From Bacillus pseudomycoides (GTDB lineage: Bacteria; Bacillota; Bacilli; Bacillales; Bacillaceae_G): DNA of 64,000 nucleotides. The notes beneath the pieces are model-generated. The model did not search any database, had not been told where the DNA came from, and saw nothing but the letters and a program-made list of their open reading frames with translations. Shown piece by piece: positions 11,252 through 20,748 of this stretch. The stretch is from the NCBI RefSeq assembly GCF_002551005.1, contig NZ_NVOY01000003.1, positions 239,040 through 303,039 of the forward strand, in the 5' to 3' direction. Both the position numbers and the translations under genes were made by a program. Every line of letters starts with the position of its first letter. Within the stretch, counting starts at the first letter, position 1.

Positions 11252-11718
11252 CTAGCTAATCCAAATGCATCAAGAATTTCTTTTTGCTTTCCAAACATAA
11301 CCTTCTCCTCTTCTTCTGTCATGTGATCGTAGCCAAGCAAATGTAGAAAGCCGTGCACCGCTAAAAAGCCAAGTTCACGATCAAAAGAATGGCCATATTC
11401 TTCAGCCTGCTCTTTCGCTCTCGGAATAGAAATAATAATATCACCTAACATACGAGGCATTTCTACACCGACAATTTCCATCTCTCCTTCTCCCATATCT
11501 TCCATCGCAAAAGAAATTACGTCTGTTGGCTGATCTTTATCACGATACTCACGGTTAATTTCTTGAATGCGTTCATTATTAACAAATGTAATCGAAAGCT
11601 CCGCTCCATCCTCTACAGATTCTATCTCTGCAGCTTTTTCAACTAATTGTTGAATCAGCTCAACATACTCTTCTTTTACTTCTTCTGTTTCATCAAAAAA
11701 GTCAATTATTAATGCCAT
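11248..11718 (-). CDS. ybeY: endoribonuclease YbeY
   Basis: The 156-residue protein carries the metal-binding signature [11 protein letters not shown] (H122, H126, H132) of the UPF0054/YbeY family, implicated in 16S rRNA 3'-end maturation and 70S quality control. It abuts pgpH upstream (stop and start adjacent) and overlaps dgkA downstream by 4 bases, so pgpH-ybeY-dgkA-cdd-era is a tightly packed operon. Confidence 0.95.
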
Positions 11719-13866
11719 TTATTTCACCTTTTCTTCTGTTAATTTCGGATACTTAATCCGAGAGTGGAAGATTCCATTTAATGTCTCACATAATGTTTTT
11801 CCGACAATTTGTAGTTCTTTAAACGTTAAATTACATTCACTGAATTGGCCATCTTGTAAACGATCTTTTATAATACTGCGAACAAGATTATCAATTTGTT
11901 TCGGTGTTGGTGCATTCATCGAACGAACTGCGGCTTCTACACTATCAGCAATCCCAACAATTGCCGATTCTTTAGATGTTGCTTTTGGCCCTGGATAACG
12001 AAACATTTCTTCTGTATATTTCTCTTTATCTTCTTGCATTGCTTTGTAGTAGAAATATTTTAACAAAGTCGTTCCATGATGTTGGGCTGCAATATCAATA
12101 ATCTCTTGCGGGATATGATGTTCCTCTAACATTTTCACTCCGTTTGTAACATGAGCGATAATAATATCTCTACTTGTTTCAGGGTCTAACCGATCATGGG
12201 GATTCGCTATGCCCATTTGATTTTCAATAAAGAAATGCGGCTGCACTGTTTTTCCAATATCATGATAATATGCTCCTACGCGCGCTAGTACACCATTCGC
12301 TCCCACAGCTTCACATGCTGCTTCCGATAAATTAGCAACCATAACACTATGATGATACGTTCCTGGTGCCTCTAACAGAATTTTGCGAAGCAACGGATGG
12401 TTCGGGCTTGCTAATTCTATTAGTTTCATGCTAGAGACAAGACCAAGACCACTTTCTAAATACGGCAATATCCCCATCGCTAAAATAGATGAAATAATTC
12501 CAGACGCCGCTGCCATTAATAAATGTGTTCCAATCTCAATTGCCGAAAAGTTTCCGTTACGCAGTAGCAATAAAGCTGCTAATACAACAACATTTAAAAT
12601 TGATACAAGTATCCCAACTTGCAGCAGCATTGTGCGACGATGTTTTTCTCGCAAGAAAATACTAACAGAAAGCGAGCTTAGCAATACATAAATTCCGACT
12701 GCATAATTAAGTGTACTCGTTACACCTTCATTAAATAAAATACTGCCGCACACCGAAAAAATCACACTTGTTATAAAAACAAATCGATCACCAATCATCA
12801 GTTTAACTAATATAGTTCCCATTGCAACTGGAGCAATATAGGCAATACCTACATATTCTAACTTTTGAAACAAACTAATAATTTTCATTAAAACTACTGT
12901 AATAGCAACAATTGTTGTATAAGCTAAAATATATGGTTTGTCCTCTCTTCTCGTCTTTAAAAACGCATCAAATTGCTTATGCATGAAAAATAAAAGAACC
13001 CCAATAAAAATCGCTAGTCCCAAATACGGCTGAAACGAATTACTTTGATCTAATAACCCTACTAACTTTAACTGTTCATATGCTTCTCTTGTAATTGTGT
13101 CTCCTTCTTTCACAAGAATTTGACCTTGCAAAATATAAACAGGCGCTACTTGATCGATTGCCATTTGCTTTCTTTCTTTCGTTGCATTCGAATCATAAAA
13201 ATAGTTCGGTACAATCGCATACTGTCCAAGCGCGGTAATTGCTTGTTTCAATTCATTGCTGACAGATGCATTTTTTAAATCGGTAGTAATACGGTCTTTA
13301 AACTGATCTACTTCATTCATTTTAATATGAGAACTCATTAAACTATTAACAGCTGTAACAGTTGACTCCCTTGCTATAAGCAGCTGATCTTCTGTCGCAC
13401 CTAAAAATTGTAATAACACTTGATCAGACAAACTTTTCGTTAATTCCGTTGGAAGTTTCTTTTTTAACTTGTCCAATCTTTCTGCCGCCGACAATTTATT
13501 TTGTCCTTCCGGCGCCGAAGCGACTACATTTGACTCTGCATCTACTTCTTTAATCGCATCAAAGACTGAGTTCACAATATCAATTCGGTTTTGCTTAAAT
13601 TCGCTTCGATATGTATACTGATCTTCAACCTTTTGAGCCGCTTCTCTCTTTTTCTTTTCTGTCGTTACTTTATCTTCAATTTTTATTGGAGAATGAATTG
13701 TCTTTTTGGAAATAGACAACATTTTGATATGGAGTTGTTCCGGTTTTACATTATTCATCAGTGCAAAAAATAACACTGCCCCTATTAAAATATAAGAAAT
13801 CCAGCTCAGTTTTTTCGAATGCTGTAAATTACGAAACCACTTAGCAACTTCTTGAAACCTTGACAT
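11719..13866 (-). CDS. pgpH: c-di-AMP phosphodiesterase PgpH (7TM-HD)
   Basis: The 715-residue protein has an N-terminal transmembrane helix, a large extracytoplasmic domain (about 45-275), seven transmembrane helices (about 280-470) and a cytosolic HD domain with YYHDIGK. This is the 7TMR-HD architecture of PgpH, one of two main enzymes degrading cyclic di-AMP in Firmicutes. It lies downstream of phoH, separated by a terminator and a repeat, and directly upstream of ybeY. Confidence 0.95.
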   Translation of the reverse strand: MSRFQEVAKWFRNLQHSKKLSWISYILIGAVLFFALMNNVKPEQLHIKMLSISKKTIHSPIKIEDKVTTEKKKREAAQKVEDQYTYRSEFKQNRIDIVNSVFDAIKEVDAESNVVASAPEGQNKLSAAERLDKLKKKLPTELTKSLSDQVLLQFLGATEDQLLIARESTVTAVNSLMSSHIKMNEVDQFKDRITTDLKNASVSNELKQAITALGQYAIVPNYFYDSNATKERKQMAIDQVAPVYILQGQILVKEGDTITREAYEQLKLVGLLDQSNSFQPYLGLAIFIGVLLFFMHKQFDAFLKTRREDKPYILAYTTIVAITVVLMKIISLFQKLEYVGIAYIAPVAMGTILVKLMIGDRFVFITSVIFSVCGSILFNEGVTSTLNYAVGIYVLLSSLSVSIFLREKHRRTMLLQVGILVSILNVVVLAALLLLRNGNFSAIEIGTHLLMAAASGIISSILAMGILPYLESGLGLVSSMKLIELASPNHPLLRKILLEAPGTYHHSVMVANLSEAACEAVGANGVLARVGAYYHDIGKTVQPHFFIENQMGIANPHDRLDPETSRDIIIAHVTNGVKMLEEHHIPQEIIDIAAQHHGTTLLKYFYYKAMQEDKEKYTEEMFRYPGPKATSKESAIVGIADSVEAAVRSMNAPTPKQIDNLVRSIIKDRLQDGQFSECNLTFKELQIVGKTLCETLNGIFHSRIKYPKLTEEKVK

Positions 13867-13994
13867 AATTACAATACCTTCTCCTCTCCAAATATTAAAT
13901 GAAACTTCCTTTTCACATATTTAAGCACAAGGACAAATACCCTTTCCTTTATTTATGATAATAAAAAATAAAGCATTAGCCAACCTGTTCACGA

Positions 13995-14076
13995 TATCTT
14001 TAAAAAATAGACAGTGAAACCTCCTTTTAGAATGTTCTTCTCTAAAAGGTTAGTTGAACCAATCGGGATAAAAAGA
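13995..14076. repeat. intergenic repeat (family A, long form) between phoH and pgpH
   Basis: AGTGAAACCTCCTTTTAGA...TCTAAAAGG-TTAGTTGAACCAATCGGGATAAA. An inverted repeat CCTTTTAGA/TCTAAAAGG is flanked by the AGTGAAAC and TTAGTTGAACCAATCGGG blocks shared with copies near 26.9, 27.0, 41.1 and 44.0 kb. Confidence 0.7.
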
Positions 14077-14101
14077 AATGATCCTTACAAGCAGGATCAT
14101 T
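14069..14101 (-). terminator. terminator of phoH
   Basis: AATGATCC-TGCTTGTAA-GGATCATT (14077-14101) followed by TCTTTTT on the minus strand. The first arm overlaps the phoH stop codon. Confidence 0.88.
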
Positions 14102-15056
14102 CCATTTTATCATATGCTTCAATAATACGCTGTACGAGTGGATGACGAACAACATCCGACTGCTCAAGTTTAATAAACGAAAGACCAGGCACACGCTCTA
14201 ACACATTCGCTGCAATAGAAAGACCAGATTTCACACCTTTTGGTAAATCAATCTGAGATGGGTCTCCTGTTACAACCATTTTCGAGCCAAATCCAAGACG
14301 TGTTAAAAACATTTTAATTTGTGCTCCAGTTGTATTTTGCGCCTCATCTAAAATCACAAATGCGTCATCGAGTGTGCGTCCTCTCATGTACGCTAGCGGA
14401 GCAACTTCAATGATACCGCGTTCCATCATTCTTTGCGTATGTTCTTGTCCAAGTACATCATGAAGAGCGTCATAAAGAGGTCGTAAATACGGATCCACTT
14501 TTTCTTTCAAATCTCCAGGTAAAAAGCCGAGACTTTCTCCGGCTTCCACAGCAGGTCTTGTTAAAATAATTTTTTTCACATAACCATTTTTTAATGCTCG
14601 AACAGCCATTACTACAGCTAAATATGTTTTACCAGTACCCGCCGGTCCCATCCCAAACACAATGTCATTTTTCTTAATGGCATAAATATATTGCCTTTGT
14701 CCCATTGTTTTCACACGGATGGACTTACCTTTTGCTGTTTTAAAAATCTCCTCTTCATATAACTCTTCAAAATGAGCCAGTTTCCCTTGACGTCCAAGCT
14801 GAATGGCATAGGTTACATCACGCTCAGAAATCGATATACCCTTGCGAATAACAACTAGAAGTTGTTGTAATATCCCTTCAACAAGAACTACCGCTTCATT
14901 TGTTCCGGAAACACGAACAGATTCACCTCTCGTAACAATCGATACCTCAAGTTCATTCTCAATTATTTTTAAATGTGCATCATTTACTCCAAACAAAGCA
15001 ATTGCTTCATTATGGTTTTCCAATTGTTGATTCATCTCTACTAATTGTTCAGCCAT
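14097..15056 (-). CDS. phoH: PhoH family ATPase / ribonuclease-like protein
   Basis: The 319-residue PhoH-like protein has Walker A GPAGTGKT at 137-144 and Walker B ILDEAQ at 235-240 in a helicase-superfamily P-loop fold, preceded by a small KH-like N-terminal domain. The exact role is uncertain; the family is linked to RNA metabolism through its conserved linkage to ybeY. The ATG lies 7 bases after the yqfD stop, with its SD inside the end of yqfD. Confidence 0.93.
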   Translation of the reverse strand: MAEQLVEMNQQLENHNEAIALFGVNDAHLKIIENELEVSIVTRGESVRVSGTNEAVVLVEGILQQLLVVIRKGISISERDVTYAIQLGRQGKLAHFEELYEEEIFKTAKGKSIRVKTMGQRQYIYAIKKNDIVFGMGPAGTGKTYLAVVMAVRALKNGYVKKIILTRPAVEAGESLGFLPGDLKEKVDPYLRPLYDALHDVLGQEHTQRMMERGIIEVAPLAYMRGRTLDDAFVILDEAQNTTGAQIKMFLTRLGFGSKMVVTGDPSQIDLPKGVKSGLSIAANVLERVPGLSFIKLEQSDVVRHPLVQRIIEAYDKME

Positions 15057-15063
15057 TAATTAC

Positions 15064-16263
15064 TCAATCTCCTTGAATATCGGATTCAGATATCGGTTGA
15101 GCCTCTGCAATATTCTCAATCACTGTATAATGCAGCAATAATTTTAAATTTCCATTCTCAACCTGTTTATGCAAAACTTTCTTCCCTATAATCATAGCAT
15201 GTTCATCCAATTTTTTCTTTAATTCTTTTTGCCCCATTTCCTCCGCCACCGCTATTGCCTGTTTTTCTGTATATTCACGGTTTGCTTCTTCCTCTTCACG
15301 TACAATCGCTTTTTCATAAGCAATCGGCAGTGTAAAACCAAGCAATTTCACATCATGTCTTACTGTCTCAGTTTTAGACTGCTTATACTTATCATGCTGA
15401 AATCCCCATATTTTTATTTTCATGTTTCCAAAAGTAAGATAATGTTCTTTATATGAATCTCCTGTATAAACTTGAAATTTCGTTTTTAGGGGTACCTCCA
15501 CTTCAGACTTGTACCAAGTTTCACCAAATACAACACCTTTGGCTGAAACAATCGTAGGACTCTCTTCTTTCCCATACATTCCTGACACAAGAAGTTGTCC
15601 TTTTTGTACATAATCATTTTTCATAACTATTGGTTTTCCGATCTCTACAAACATTTTGGTAACAATCGCTTCTTTTTTGGCAACTAAATGTTGCGGCAAC
15701 TGTTCTTCTTCTTTCTTCGGCTCATTTTTTTCAACTATTTTAAAATGATACGTCGTTCCTTTTACGTCCAAACCAACCCATGTTATGGCGTTAATATTAT
15801 CAGTCAAATAACGCTGTATATTTTCTACACTCGGCATTTGAAATTGTAGCTTCCCTTTTTTAATACCCATTTTGTCTAATTCTTTCATCACAATATATTC
15901 CGTCTCTGGCTTCGCCCCTGTTATCTCTATTTTCCATACCATATTTGATAAAACAATGATACCTAAGAAAAATAAGAGAAAGCCAACAAGAAAACCACTA
16001 TTTCGAAGTAAGCGCTTATTCCAAAACGGAACTCCGTAACGTCCAATAAAATATAGATTGCATTCATTTTTACGGTAAATCGGGCGTAATCGTTTCACAT
16101 CTCGTAGCAATATACAAAATACAAGTGTATCATCTGCAACTTTCTTAACGTCCCAAACTAGGATATCTCTTCGTACACATTCGTTAATAAATCGTTCTGC
16201 ACCTCTTCCTTGAATTCGCACTTTTACATACCCAATCCATTTTGTGAACCACTTATTTTTCAT
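15064..16263 (-). CDS. yqfD: sporulation protein YqfD
   Basis: The 399-residue protein has a basic N-terminal domain, a single transmembrane helix at about 88-110 (SGFLVGFLLFFLGIIVL) and a long extracytoplasmic part rich in beta structure. This is the YqfD / stage IV sporulation-associated family, expressed in the mother cell in B. subtilis; the molecular role is unknown. It follows yqfC, as elsewhere. A GGAGGCGAGCT SD precedes the ATG. Confidence 0.92.
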   Translation of the reverse strand: MKNKWFTKWIGYVKVRIQGRGAERFINECVRRDILVWDVKKVADDTLVFCILLRDVKRLRPIYRKNECNLYFIGRYGVPFWNKRLLRNSGFLVGFLLFFLGIIVLSNMVWKIEITGAKPETEYIVMKELDKMGIKKGKLQFQMPSVENIQRYLTDNINAITWVGLDVKGTTYHFKIVEKNEPKKEEEQLPQHLVAKKEAIVTKMFVEIGKPIVMKNDYVQKGQLLVSGMYGKEESPTIVSAKGVVFGETWYKSEVEVPLKTKFQVYTGDSYKEHYLTFGNMKIKIWGFQHDKYKQSKTETVRHDVKLLGFTLPIAYEKAIVREEEEANREYTEKQAIAVAEEMGQKELKKKLDEHAMIIGKKVLHKQVENGNLKLLLHYTVIENIAEAQPISESDIQGD

Positions 16264-16339
16264 AGCTCGCCTCCATCAGCTTTCTAAAAAAGGCGCAGTC
16301 CCTTGAGAGATCTGCACCACCTCTATGACTTTGCTCCGC

Positions 16340-16435
16340 TCATACAGTCAGTAGTAGGAGGACTAAGAAGTAAATATTCCCTAACCACTTGCCCCTAATT
16401 CGTTTAACAAAACCTCTCATGAATAACAGTTTCAT
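16340..16435 (-). CDS. possible small membrane protein between yqfC and yqfD
   Basis: A 31-codon frame begins two bases after the yqfC stop codon. It has an SD-like AAAAAAGGAAAA inside the yqfC end, a basic segment (RGFVKRIRGKW) and a very hydrophobic tail (IYFLVLLLLTV) ending at TGA. The pattern fits a small single-pass membrane protein translationally coupled to yqfC. I do not recognise a family, and chance cannot be excluded. Confidence 0.35.
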   Translation of the reverse strand: MKLLFMRGFVKRIRGKWLGNIYFLVLLLLTV

Positions 16436-16436
16436 T

Positions 16437-16730
16437 TCATTTTCCTTTTTTTTCATCTTCTAAAAACAAGACTTGTTCAATGGTTCCTTCAAGTAAAAGC
16501 TCTTCGGGAAGAATTGTCTTAATTACAAAAGAATCTCCTTTTATTAATAATTGTCCTTGTTTTAATAAAAGTCGTACCTCTTTATCACTAAATACCAATA
16601 ATCCACGATGATTTTCTATATAAATATGTACCTGCCCAACAAGTGTAATTCTCGGCAGATCCATGAATACATCTGCAGGTAGGTCTATCTGCTTCGTAAT
16701 CCAATTTTTCATTTGCTGCAACTTTCTCAT
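16437..16730 (-). CDS. yqfC: sporulation protein YqfC
   Basis: The 97-residue protein matches the YqfC family (IYIENHRGLLVFSDKEVRLL). In B. subtilis yqfC and yqfD are sporulation genes. I place the start at the ATG preceded by GAGAGGGGGG (16731-16746). The upstream ATG would add MRGGSS from the SD itself and is unlikely. Function is unknown. Confidence 0.9.
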   Translation of the reverse strand: MRKLQQMKNWITKQIDLPADVFMDLPRITLVGQVHIYIENHRGLLVFSDKEVRLLLKQGQLLIKGDSFVIKTILPEELLLEGTIEQVLFLEDEKKGK

Positions 16731-16803
16731 CGAAGACCCCCCTCTCATCCCATATGTATGAAAAAAAAGCTTGTAATATCACGTCCAAATTGAAAAAAAA
16801 CAT

Positions 16804-16838
16804 AAAAAAGCGTCTCATTATAAATGAGACGCTTTTTT
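16804..16838. terminator. bidirectional terminator after yqeY
   Basis: A perfect 15-bp stem AAAAAGCGTCTCATT / AATGAGACGCTTTTT around ATA (16805-16837), T-rich on both strands. The arm overlaps the yqeY stop. Confidence 0.92.
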
Positions 16839-17280
16839 ATGCTAATAGTTGTGAAACAAGCCTATTCACTTGTGAGCCATCTGCTTTACCTTTTACTTTC
16901 GACAAAACAGCACCCATCACTTTGCCCATATCAGCTTTAGAAGCTGCACCAACTTCAGAGATAGATTGCTGAATAACAGCAAGCAATTCTTCTTCTGTCA
17001 ATTGCTCTGGCAAATATGTTTCTAAAATCTGAATTTCGCTTTTCAGTTTATCGACAAGGTCTTCACGACCCGCTTTTTCAAACTCAAGGAGGGAGTCTTT
17101 ATACTGTTTTACTTCACGAGTTAAAACTGTTAGTTCCTCTTCTTCTGTAAGAGAGTGCTGCAGTTTAATTTCTTCATTTTGTAAAGCAGCCTTAACCATA
17201 CGAATAACGGTTAATTTATTTTTTTCTTTATTCTTCATCGCTTGTTTCATATCATCGTTTAAACGACCGAGAAGACTCAT
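16837..17280 (-). CDS. yqeY: YqeY family protein (GatB/YqeY domain)
   Basis: The 147-residue protein is a helical GatB/YqeY-domain protein ([19 protein letters not shown]..., with the C-terminal [24 protein letters not shown]). This domain is the tRNA-binding tail of the amidotransferase subunit GatB; the free-standing form has no proven role. It is 15 bases downstream of rpsU, so the two are co-transcribed, as in B. subtilis. Confidence 0.93.
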   Translation of the reverse strand: MSLLGRLNDDMKQAMKNKEKNKLTVIRMVKAALQNEEIKLQHSLTEEEELTVLTREVKQYKDSLLEFEKAGREDLVDKLKSEIQILETYLPEQLTEEELLAVIQQSISEVGAASKADMGKVMGAVLSKVKGKADGSQVNRLVSQLLA

Positions 17281-17295
17281 AAATTACACCCTCTC

Positions 17296-17469
17296 TTAGA
17301 ATTTACGCTTTCTTGCCGCTTCAGATTTCTTCTTACGTTTTACACTTGGCTTTTCATAGAACTCGCGTTTTCTTGCTTCAGCAAGCGTACCAGCTTTAGA
17401 AGTTGATCTTTTAAAACGGCGAAGTGCATCCTCCAAAGACTCGTTTTTACGAACGACTGTTTTTGACAT
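17296..17469 (-). CDS. rpsU: 30S ribosomal protein S21
   Basis: The 57-residue protein ([21 protein letters not shown]...) has the standard S21 length and a C-terminal [14 protein letters not shown] basic tail. A longer frame continues upstream, but the ATG with AGGGAGGGAAAGA just before it is the accepted start. It is the first gene of the rpsU-yqeY unit. Confidence 0.97.
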   Translation of the reverse strand: MSKTVVRKNESLEDALRRFKRSTSKAGTLAEARKREFYEKPSVKRKKKSEAARKRKF

Positions 17470-17553
17470 TCTCTTTCCCTCCCTCCGAAACATCCACTTA
17501 CATCCTAATTTCAGCATGCAAAAAGTAAACACTTTCTCAGCATGTCTTTTACG

Positions 17554-17583
17554 ATTATAATACATTTTATACTTTTAGGTCAA
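17554..17583 (-). promoter_or_regulatory. SigA-type promoter for rpsU
   Basis: Minus strand TTGACC (17578-17583), 18-base spacer, then TATAAT (17554-17559). It lies about 85 bases upstream of the rpsU start codon. Confidence 0.75.
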
Positions 17584-17593
17584 CTGTCTGATA

Positions 17594-17626
17594 AAAGAAA
17601 AGAAGAGCACTCACTCTTCTTTTTTC
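17594..17626. terminator. hairpin with T tracts between deoC and rpsU
   Basis: AGAAGAG-CACTCA-CTCTTCT with T-rich flanks on both strands, so it can act as a terminator in either direction. On the minus strand it would end deoC transcription about 160 bases past the deoC stop. The rest of the 315-base gap (17627-17784) holds no recognisable gene. Confidence 0.7.
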
Positions 17627-17784
17627 ATGATACGTACAATTTCGATATAAATTTCTATATCAATTCGACATTATTCTACCAAAATGTTCGCTTCTACTTT
17701 TCATCATCTGGATACAATATCCCAAGTTTTTCGTGTCAAATAACCTTAGCCGACAGGACTAAACAGTCGACTTCCGCTTTTAAA

Positions 17785-18450
17785 TTAATAATCAGTTGTT
17801 GCTGTTTTTCCGCTTATTAACGCTACGCCAGAGCTTGTTCCGATGCGAGTTGCACCTGCTTCTATCATTGCATCCATGCCTTTTTCGTCACGAACACCGC
17901 CTGATGCTTTTACACCGATATTTGGTCCTACTGTTTTTCTCATCAACGCAACATCTTCTACTGTTGCACCGCCTGTTGAAAATCCTGTTGATGTTTTTAC
18001 GAAATCAACGCCTGCTTTTACAGACAATTCACAAGCACGAACTTTTTCTTCTTCTGTAAGTAAGCATGTTTCAATAATTATTTTTACAAGCGCTTTTCCT
18101 TTTGCAGCCTCTACAACAGCGCGAACATCACGCTCTACTAACGCATCGTTTTTATCTTTTAACGCGCCAATGTTAATTACCATATCAACCTCTGTTGCAC
18201 CTTTTGCAATCGCATCTGTTGTTTCAAACGCTTTTGTTTCTGGTGTATTTGCTCCAAGAGGGAAACCAATTACTGTACAAACTTTTACATCCGTTCCTTT
18301 TAACAGTTCTGCTGCCGTTTCAACCCATGTTGGATTTACACATACAGAAGCAAAATCATGTTGTTTCGCCTCTTCGCATAACGTCACGATTACCTCTTTT
18401 TTTGTATCTGGTTTTAATGCCGTATGATCAATTAATTTTGCATAGTTCAT
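17785..18450 (-). CDS. deoC: deoxyribose-phosphate aldolase
   Basis: The 221-residue TIM-barrel class I aldolase cleaves deoxyribose 5-phosphate to glyceraldehyde 3-phosphate and acetaldehyde. The Schiff-base lysine is K152 in [11 protein letters not shown]; the second conserved lysine is K181 in [10 protein letters not shown]. Its position between rpsU and mtaB is not that of B. subtilis, where deoC is with dra-nupC-pdp. This appears to be a single-gene unit here. Confidence 0.95.
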   Translation of the reverse strand: MNYAKLIDHTALKPDTKKEVIVTLCEEAKQHDFASVCVNPTWVETAAELLKGTDVKVCTVIGFPLGANTPETKAFETTDAIAKGATEVDMVINIGALKDKNDALVERDVRAVVEAAKGKALVKIIIETCLLTEEEKVRACELSVKAGVDFVKTSTGFSTGGATVEDVALMRKTVGPNIGVKASGGVRDEKGMDAMIEAGATRIGTSSGVALISGKTATTDY

Positions 18451-18574
18451 TTAAAAATTGCCCCTTTCTCAACTTATACTTAGCGAATTTGTTACTCATG
18501 AGTTGTCTGACAACCTTAATCTTCAGCATTATATCATAAAGTATAGCGTTTTCATATTTTAACTTCTCCAGCAA

Positions 18575-18610
18575 ATAAAAAAGCATACAAACAAAACTGT
18601 TTGCATACTT
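18575..18610 (-). terminator. terminator of mtaB
   Basis: GTATGCAAACAG-TTTTG-TTTGTATGC followed by TTTTTTATTT on the minus strand, just past the mtaB stop. Confidence 0.87.
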
Positions 18611-18616
18611 TTTCTG

Positions 18617-19969
18617 TTACGCGCTTGCTGATTCTTTGGGAGATACATCTTCTAGCACACGAACAAATTGTGCTTCATTGTAAGGATAACCAGCTTTCGT
18701 AATTTTCACTTTAATTAATTTACCGATTAATTCTTCAGAACCTTCAAAGACAACTTTTAAGTAATTATCTGTATATCCTACATATAACCCTTCACGATCA
18801 GCTTCTTTAAATGGTTCCTCTGGAATAATTTCAAGCACTTCACCTTCAAACTGTGATGCATATTCTTTCGCTAATTGATCTGATAATGCAATTAAGCGGT
18901 GTACACGCTCATTCTTAGTTTCTTCTTGCACTTGATCATCCATACGTGCTGCTGGTGTTCCTGTACGTTTTGAGTACGGGAATACATGAAGTTCAGAGAA
19001 ACGGTTATTTTTAATGAAATTGAACGTTTCCATAAATTCTTCTTCTGTTTCACCTGGGAAACCAACGATAACATCAGATGTAACTGCAAGTCCTGGCAGC
19101 GCTTCTTTTAAGCGGTCTAAACGCTCTTGGAAAAACTCCATTGTATATTTACGTCGCATACGTTTCAATACTGTATTAGATCCAGATTGAAGCGGTATGT
19201 GTAAATGACGGACAACAACTTTAGAATCGCGCAGTACTTCAATCACTTCATCAGTAATTTGACTTGCTTCAATAGAAGAAATGCGAAGGCGTTTTAACCC
19301 TGTTACTTGCGCTTCCATATCTCGAAGTAATCCTGCCAAATTATAATCTTTCATATCTTCACCGTATCCACCTGTATGAATACCTGTTAAGACGATTTCT
19401 TTATAACCAGCATCTACTAATTGCTGCGCTTGGCGAATGACTTCTTTCCCATCACGAGAACGCATTAAACCACGAGCCCATGGAATAATACAGAACGTAC
19501 AGAAGTTGTTACATCCTTCTTGAATTTTTAAAGATGCACGCGTACGATCTGTAAAATATGGTACGTCTAACTCTTCGTATACACGTGTTTTCATAATGTT
19601 ACGTACAGCATTAATCGGCTGACGTTCATTGCGGTATTCTTCAATATAGCCAAGCATTTTCTCACGGTCTTGCGTTCCGACTACAATATCTACACCTGGA
19701 ATTGCCATAATTTCCGCTGGAGATGTTTGTGCATAACATCCCGTCACACAAATTACCGCATCAGGATTTTGACGAACGGCACGACGAATAACTTGACGAC
19801 TTTTTTTATCCCCTGTATTTGTTACAGTACATGTATTAATTACATACACATCAGCTGTTTTTTCAAATTCAGTTCGTTCATAACCACCTTGTTTAAACAG
19901 TTGCCAAATTGCTTCTGTCTCGTAGTGGTTTACTTTACAACCTAACGTATGAAACGCAACAGTTGCCAT
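18617..19969 (-). CDS. mtaB: tRNA (N6-threonylcarbamoyladenosine(37)-C2)-methylthiotransferase
   Basis: The 450-residue radical-SAM methylthiotransferase converts t6A37 to ms2t6A37. The N-terminal UPF0004 domain cluster ligands are C11, C47 and C78. The radical-SAM CxxxCxxC is C153, C157 and C160. A C-terminal TRAM domain covers about 375-440. It is the YqeV orthologue and is preceded at 7 bases by rsmE. Confidence 0.96.
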   Translation of the reverse strand: MATVAFHTLGCKVNHYETEAIWQLFKQGGYERTEFEKTADVYVINTCTVTNTGDKKSRQVIRRAVRQNPDAVICVTGCYAQTSPAEIMAIPGVDIVVGTQDREKMLGYIEEYRNERQPINAVRNIMKTRVYEELDVPYFTDRTRASLKIQEGCNNFCTFCIIPWARGLMRSRDGKEVIRQAQQLVDAGYKEIVLTGIHTGGYGEDMKDYNLAGLLRDMEAQVTGLKRLRISSIEASQITDEVIEVLRDSKVVVRHLHIPLQSGSNTVLKRMRRKYTMEFFQERLDRLKEALPGLAVTSDVIVGFPGETEEEFMETFNFIKNNRFSELHVFPYSKRTGTPAARMDDQVQEETKNERVHRLIALSDQLAKEYASQFEGEVLEIIPEEPFKEADREGLYVGYTDNYLKVVFEGSEELIGKLIKVKITKAGYPYNEAQFVRVLEDVSPKESASA

Positions 19970-19976
19970 ATATAAC

Positions 19977-20726
19977 TCACCCCATTAATTCAAAATGATA
20001 AGAAGCGGCACTTAGCGCGTATAAAGGCGCTGTTTCTGTCCGCAATATTCTTGGTCCTAAACTACAAGGTACAAAAGCATGTTCAGAAAGAGAAGATACT
20101 TCTTCTTCCGTTAAACCACCTTCTGGCCCAAATACAATGAGCACCTTTTGTCCTGGCCTTAATTTTGTTAAAGCCTTAGCGAAATTTGATTTTTCACCTT
20201 GTTTCGCTTCCTCTTCATAAGCAACGAGACAGCTATCATAATCTTTGCTCATCGCGAGAAGCTCTTTAAAAGAAACAGGCGCATACACAGTCGGAACCTC
20301 ACTGCGATGAGACTGCTCAGCTGCCTCTTTGACAATTTTATTAAAACGCTCTACTTTTTTCCCAGCTTTTTTCGCATCCCATTTCACAATAGATCGAGAT
20401 GCTTGGAACGGTAAAAAGGCTGCTGCTCCAAGCTCAGTTCCTTTTTGTAAAATCAACTCAAGCTTATCTCCTTTAGGCAATCCGCTTGCAATTGTCACAA
20501 AAACAGGTAGCTCAGTTGACATCTCTACCCATTCTACAATAGTCGCATTTACAAATTCATTGGTAATTTCAGCAATTGTACAAATTGCCGTCTTCCCATT
20601 TGTACAACAATAAATTTGATCACCAGGCGTCATACGCATTACTCTTCCGATGTGATGCACATCATCTCCTACAATACGAATCGCCATTTCATTTACATTT
20701 TGTTCTTCTACAAAATAACGCTGCAT
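19977..20726 (-). CDS. rsmE: 16S rRNA (uracil(1498)-N(3))-methyltransferase
   Basis: The 249-residue SPOUT-class enzyme methylates U1498 of 16S rRNA. It has an N-terminal PUA-like domain (1-70) and a C-terminal trefoil-knot domain with FGPEGGLTEEE and LGPRILRTETAP, both binding SAM. It corresponds to YqeU, placed between prmA and mtaB as in B. subtilis, though a 216-base repeat region interrupts the distance to prmA. Confidence 0.96.
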   Translation of the reverse strand: MQRYFVEEQNVNEMAIRIVGDDVHHIGRVMRMTPGDQIYCCTNGKTAICTIAEITNEFVNATIVEWVEMSTELPVFVTIASGLPKGDKLELILQKGTELGAAAFLPFQASRSIVKWDAKKAGKKVERFNKIVKEAAEQSHRSEVPTVYAPVSFKELLAMSKDYDSCLVAYEEEAKQGEKSNFAKALTKLRPGQKVLIVFGPEGGLTEEEVSSLSEHAFVPCSLGPRILRTETAPLYALSAASYHFELMG

Positions 20727-20748
20727 TCTATCACCTTAGTAAAGTTTA

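Noticed and set aside
17843-18427. 194-codon plus-strand frame opposite deoC
   Set aside because: Antisense to a clear, well-conserved enzyme; composition is that of a shadow frame, with no SD.
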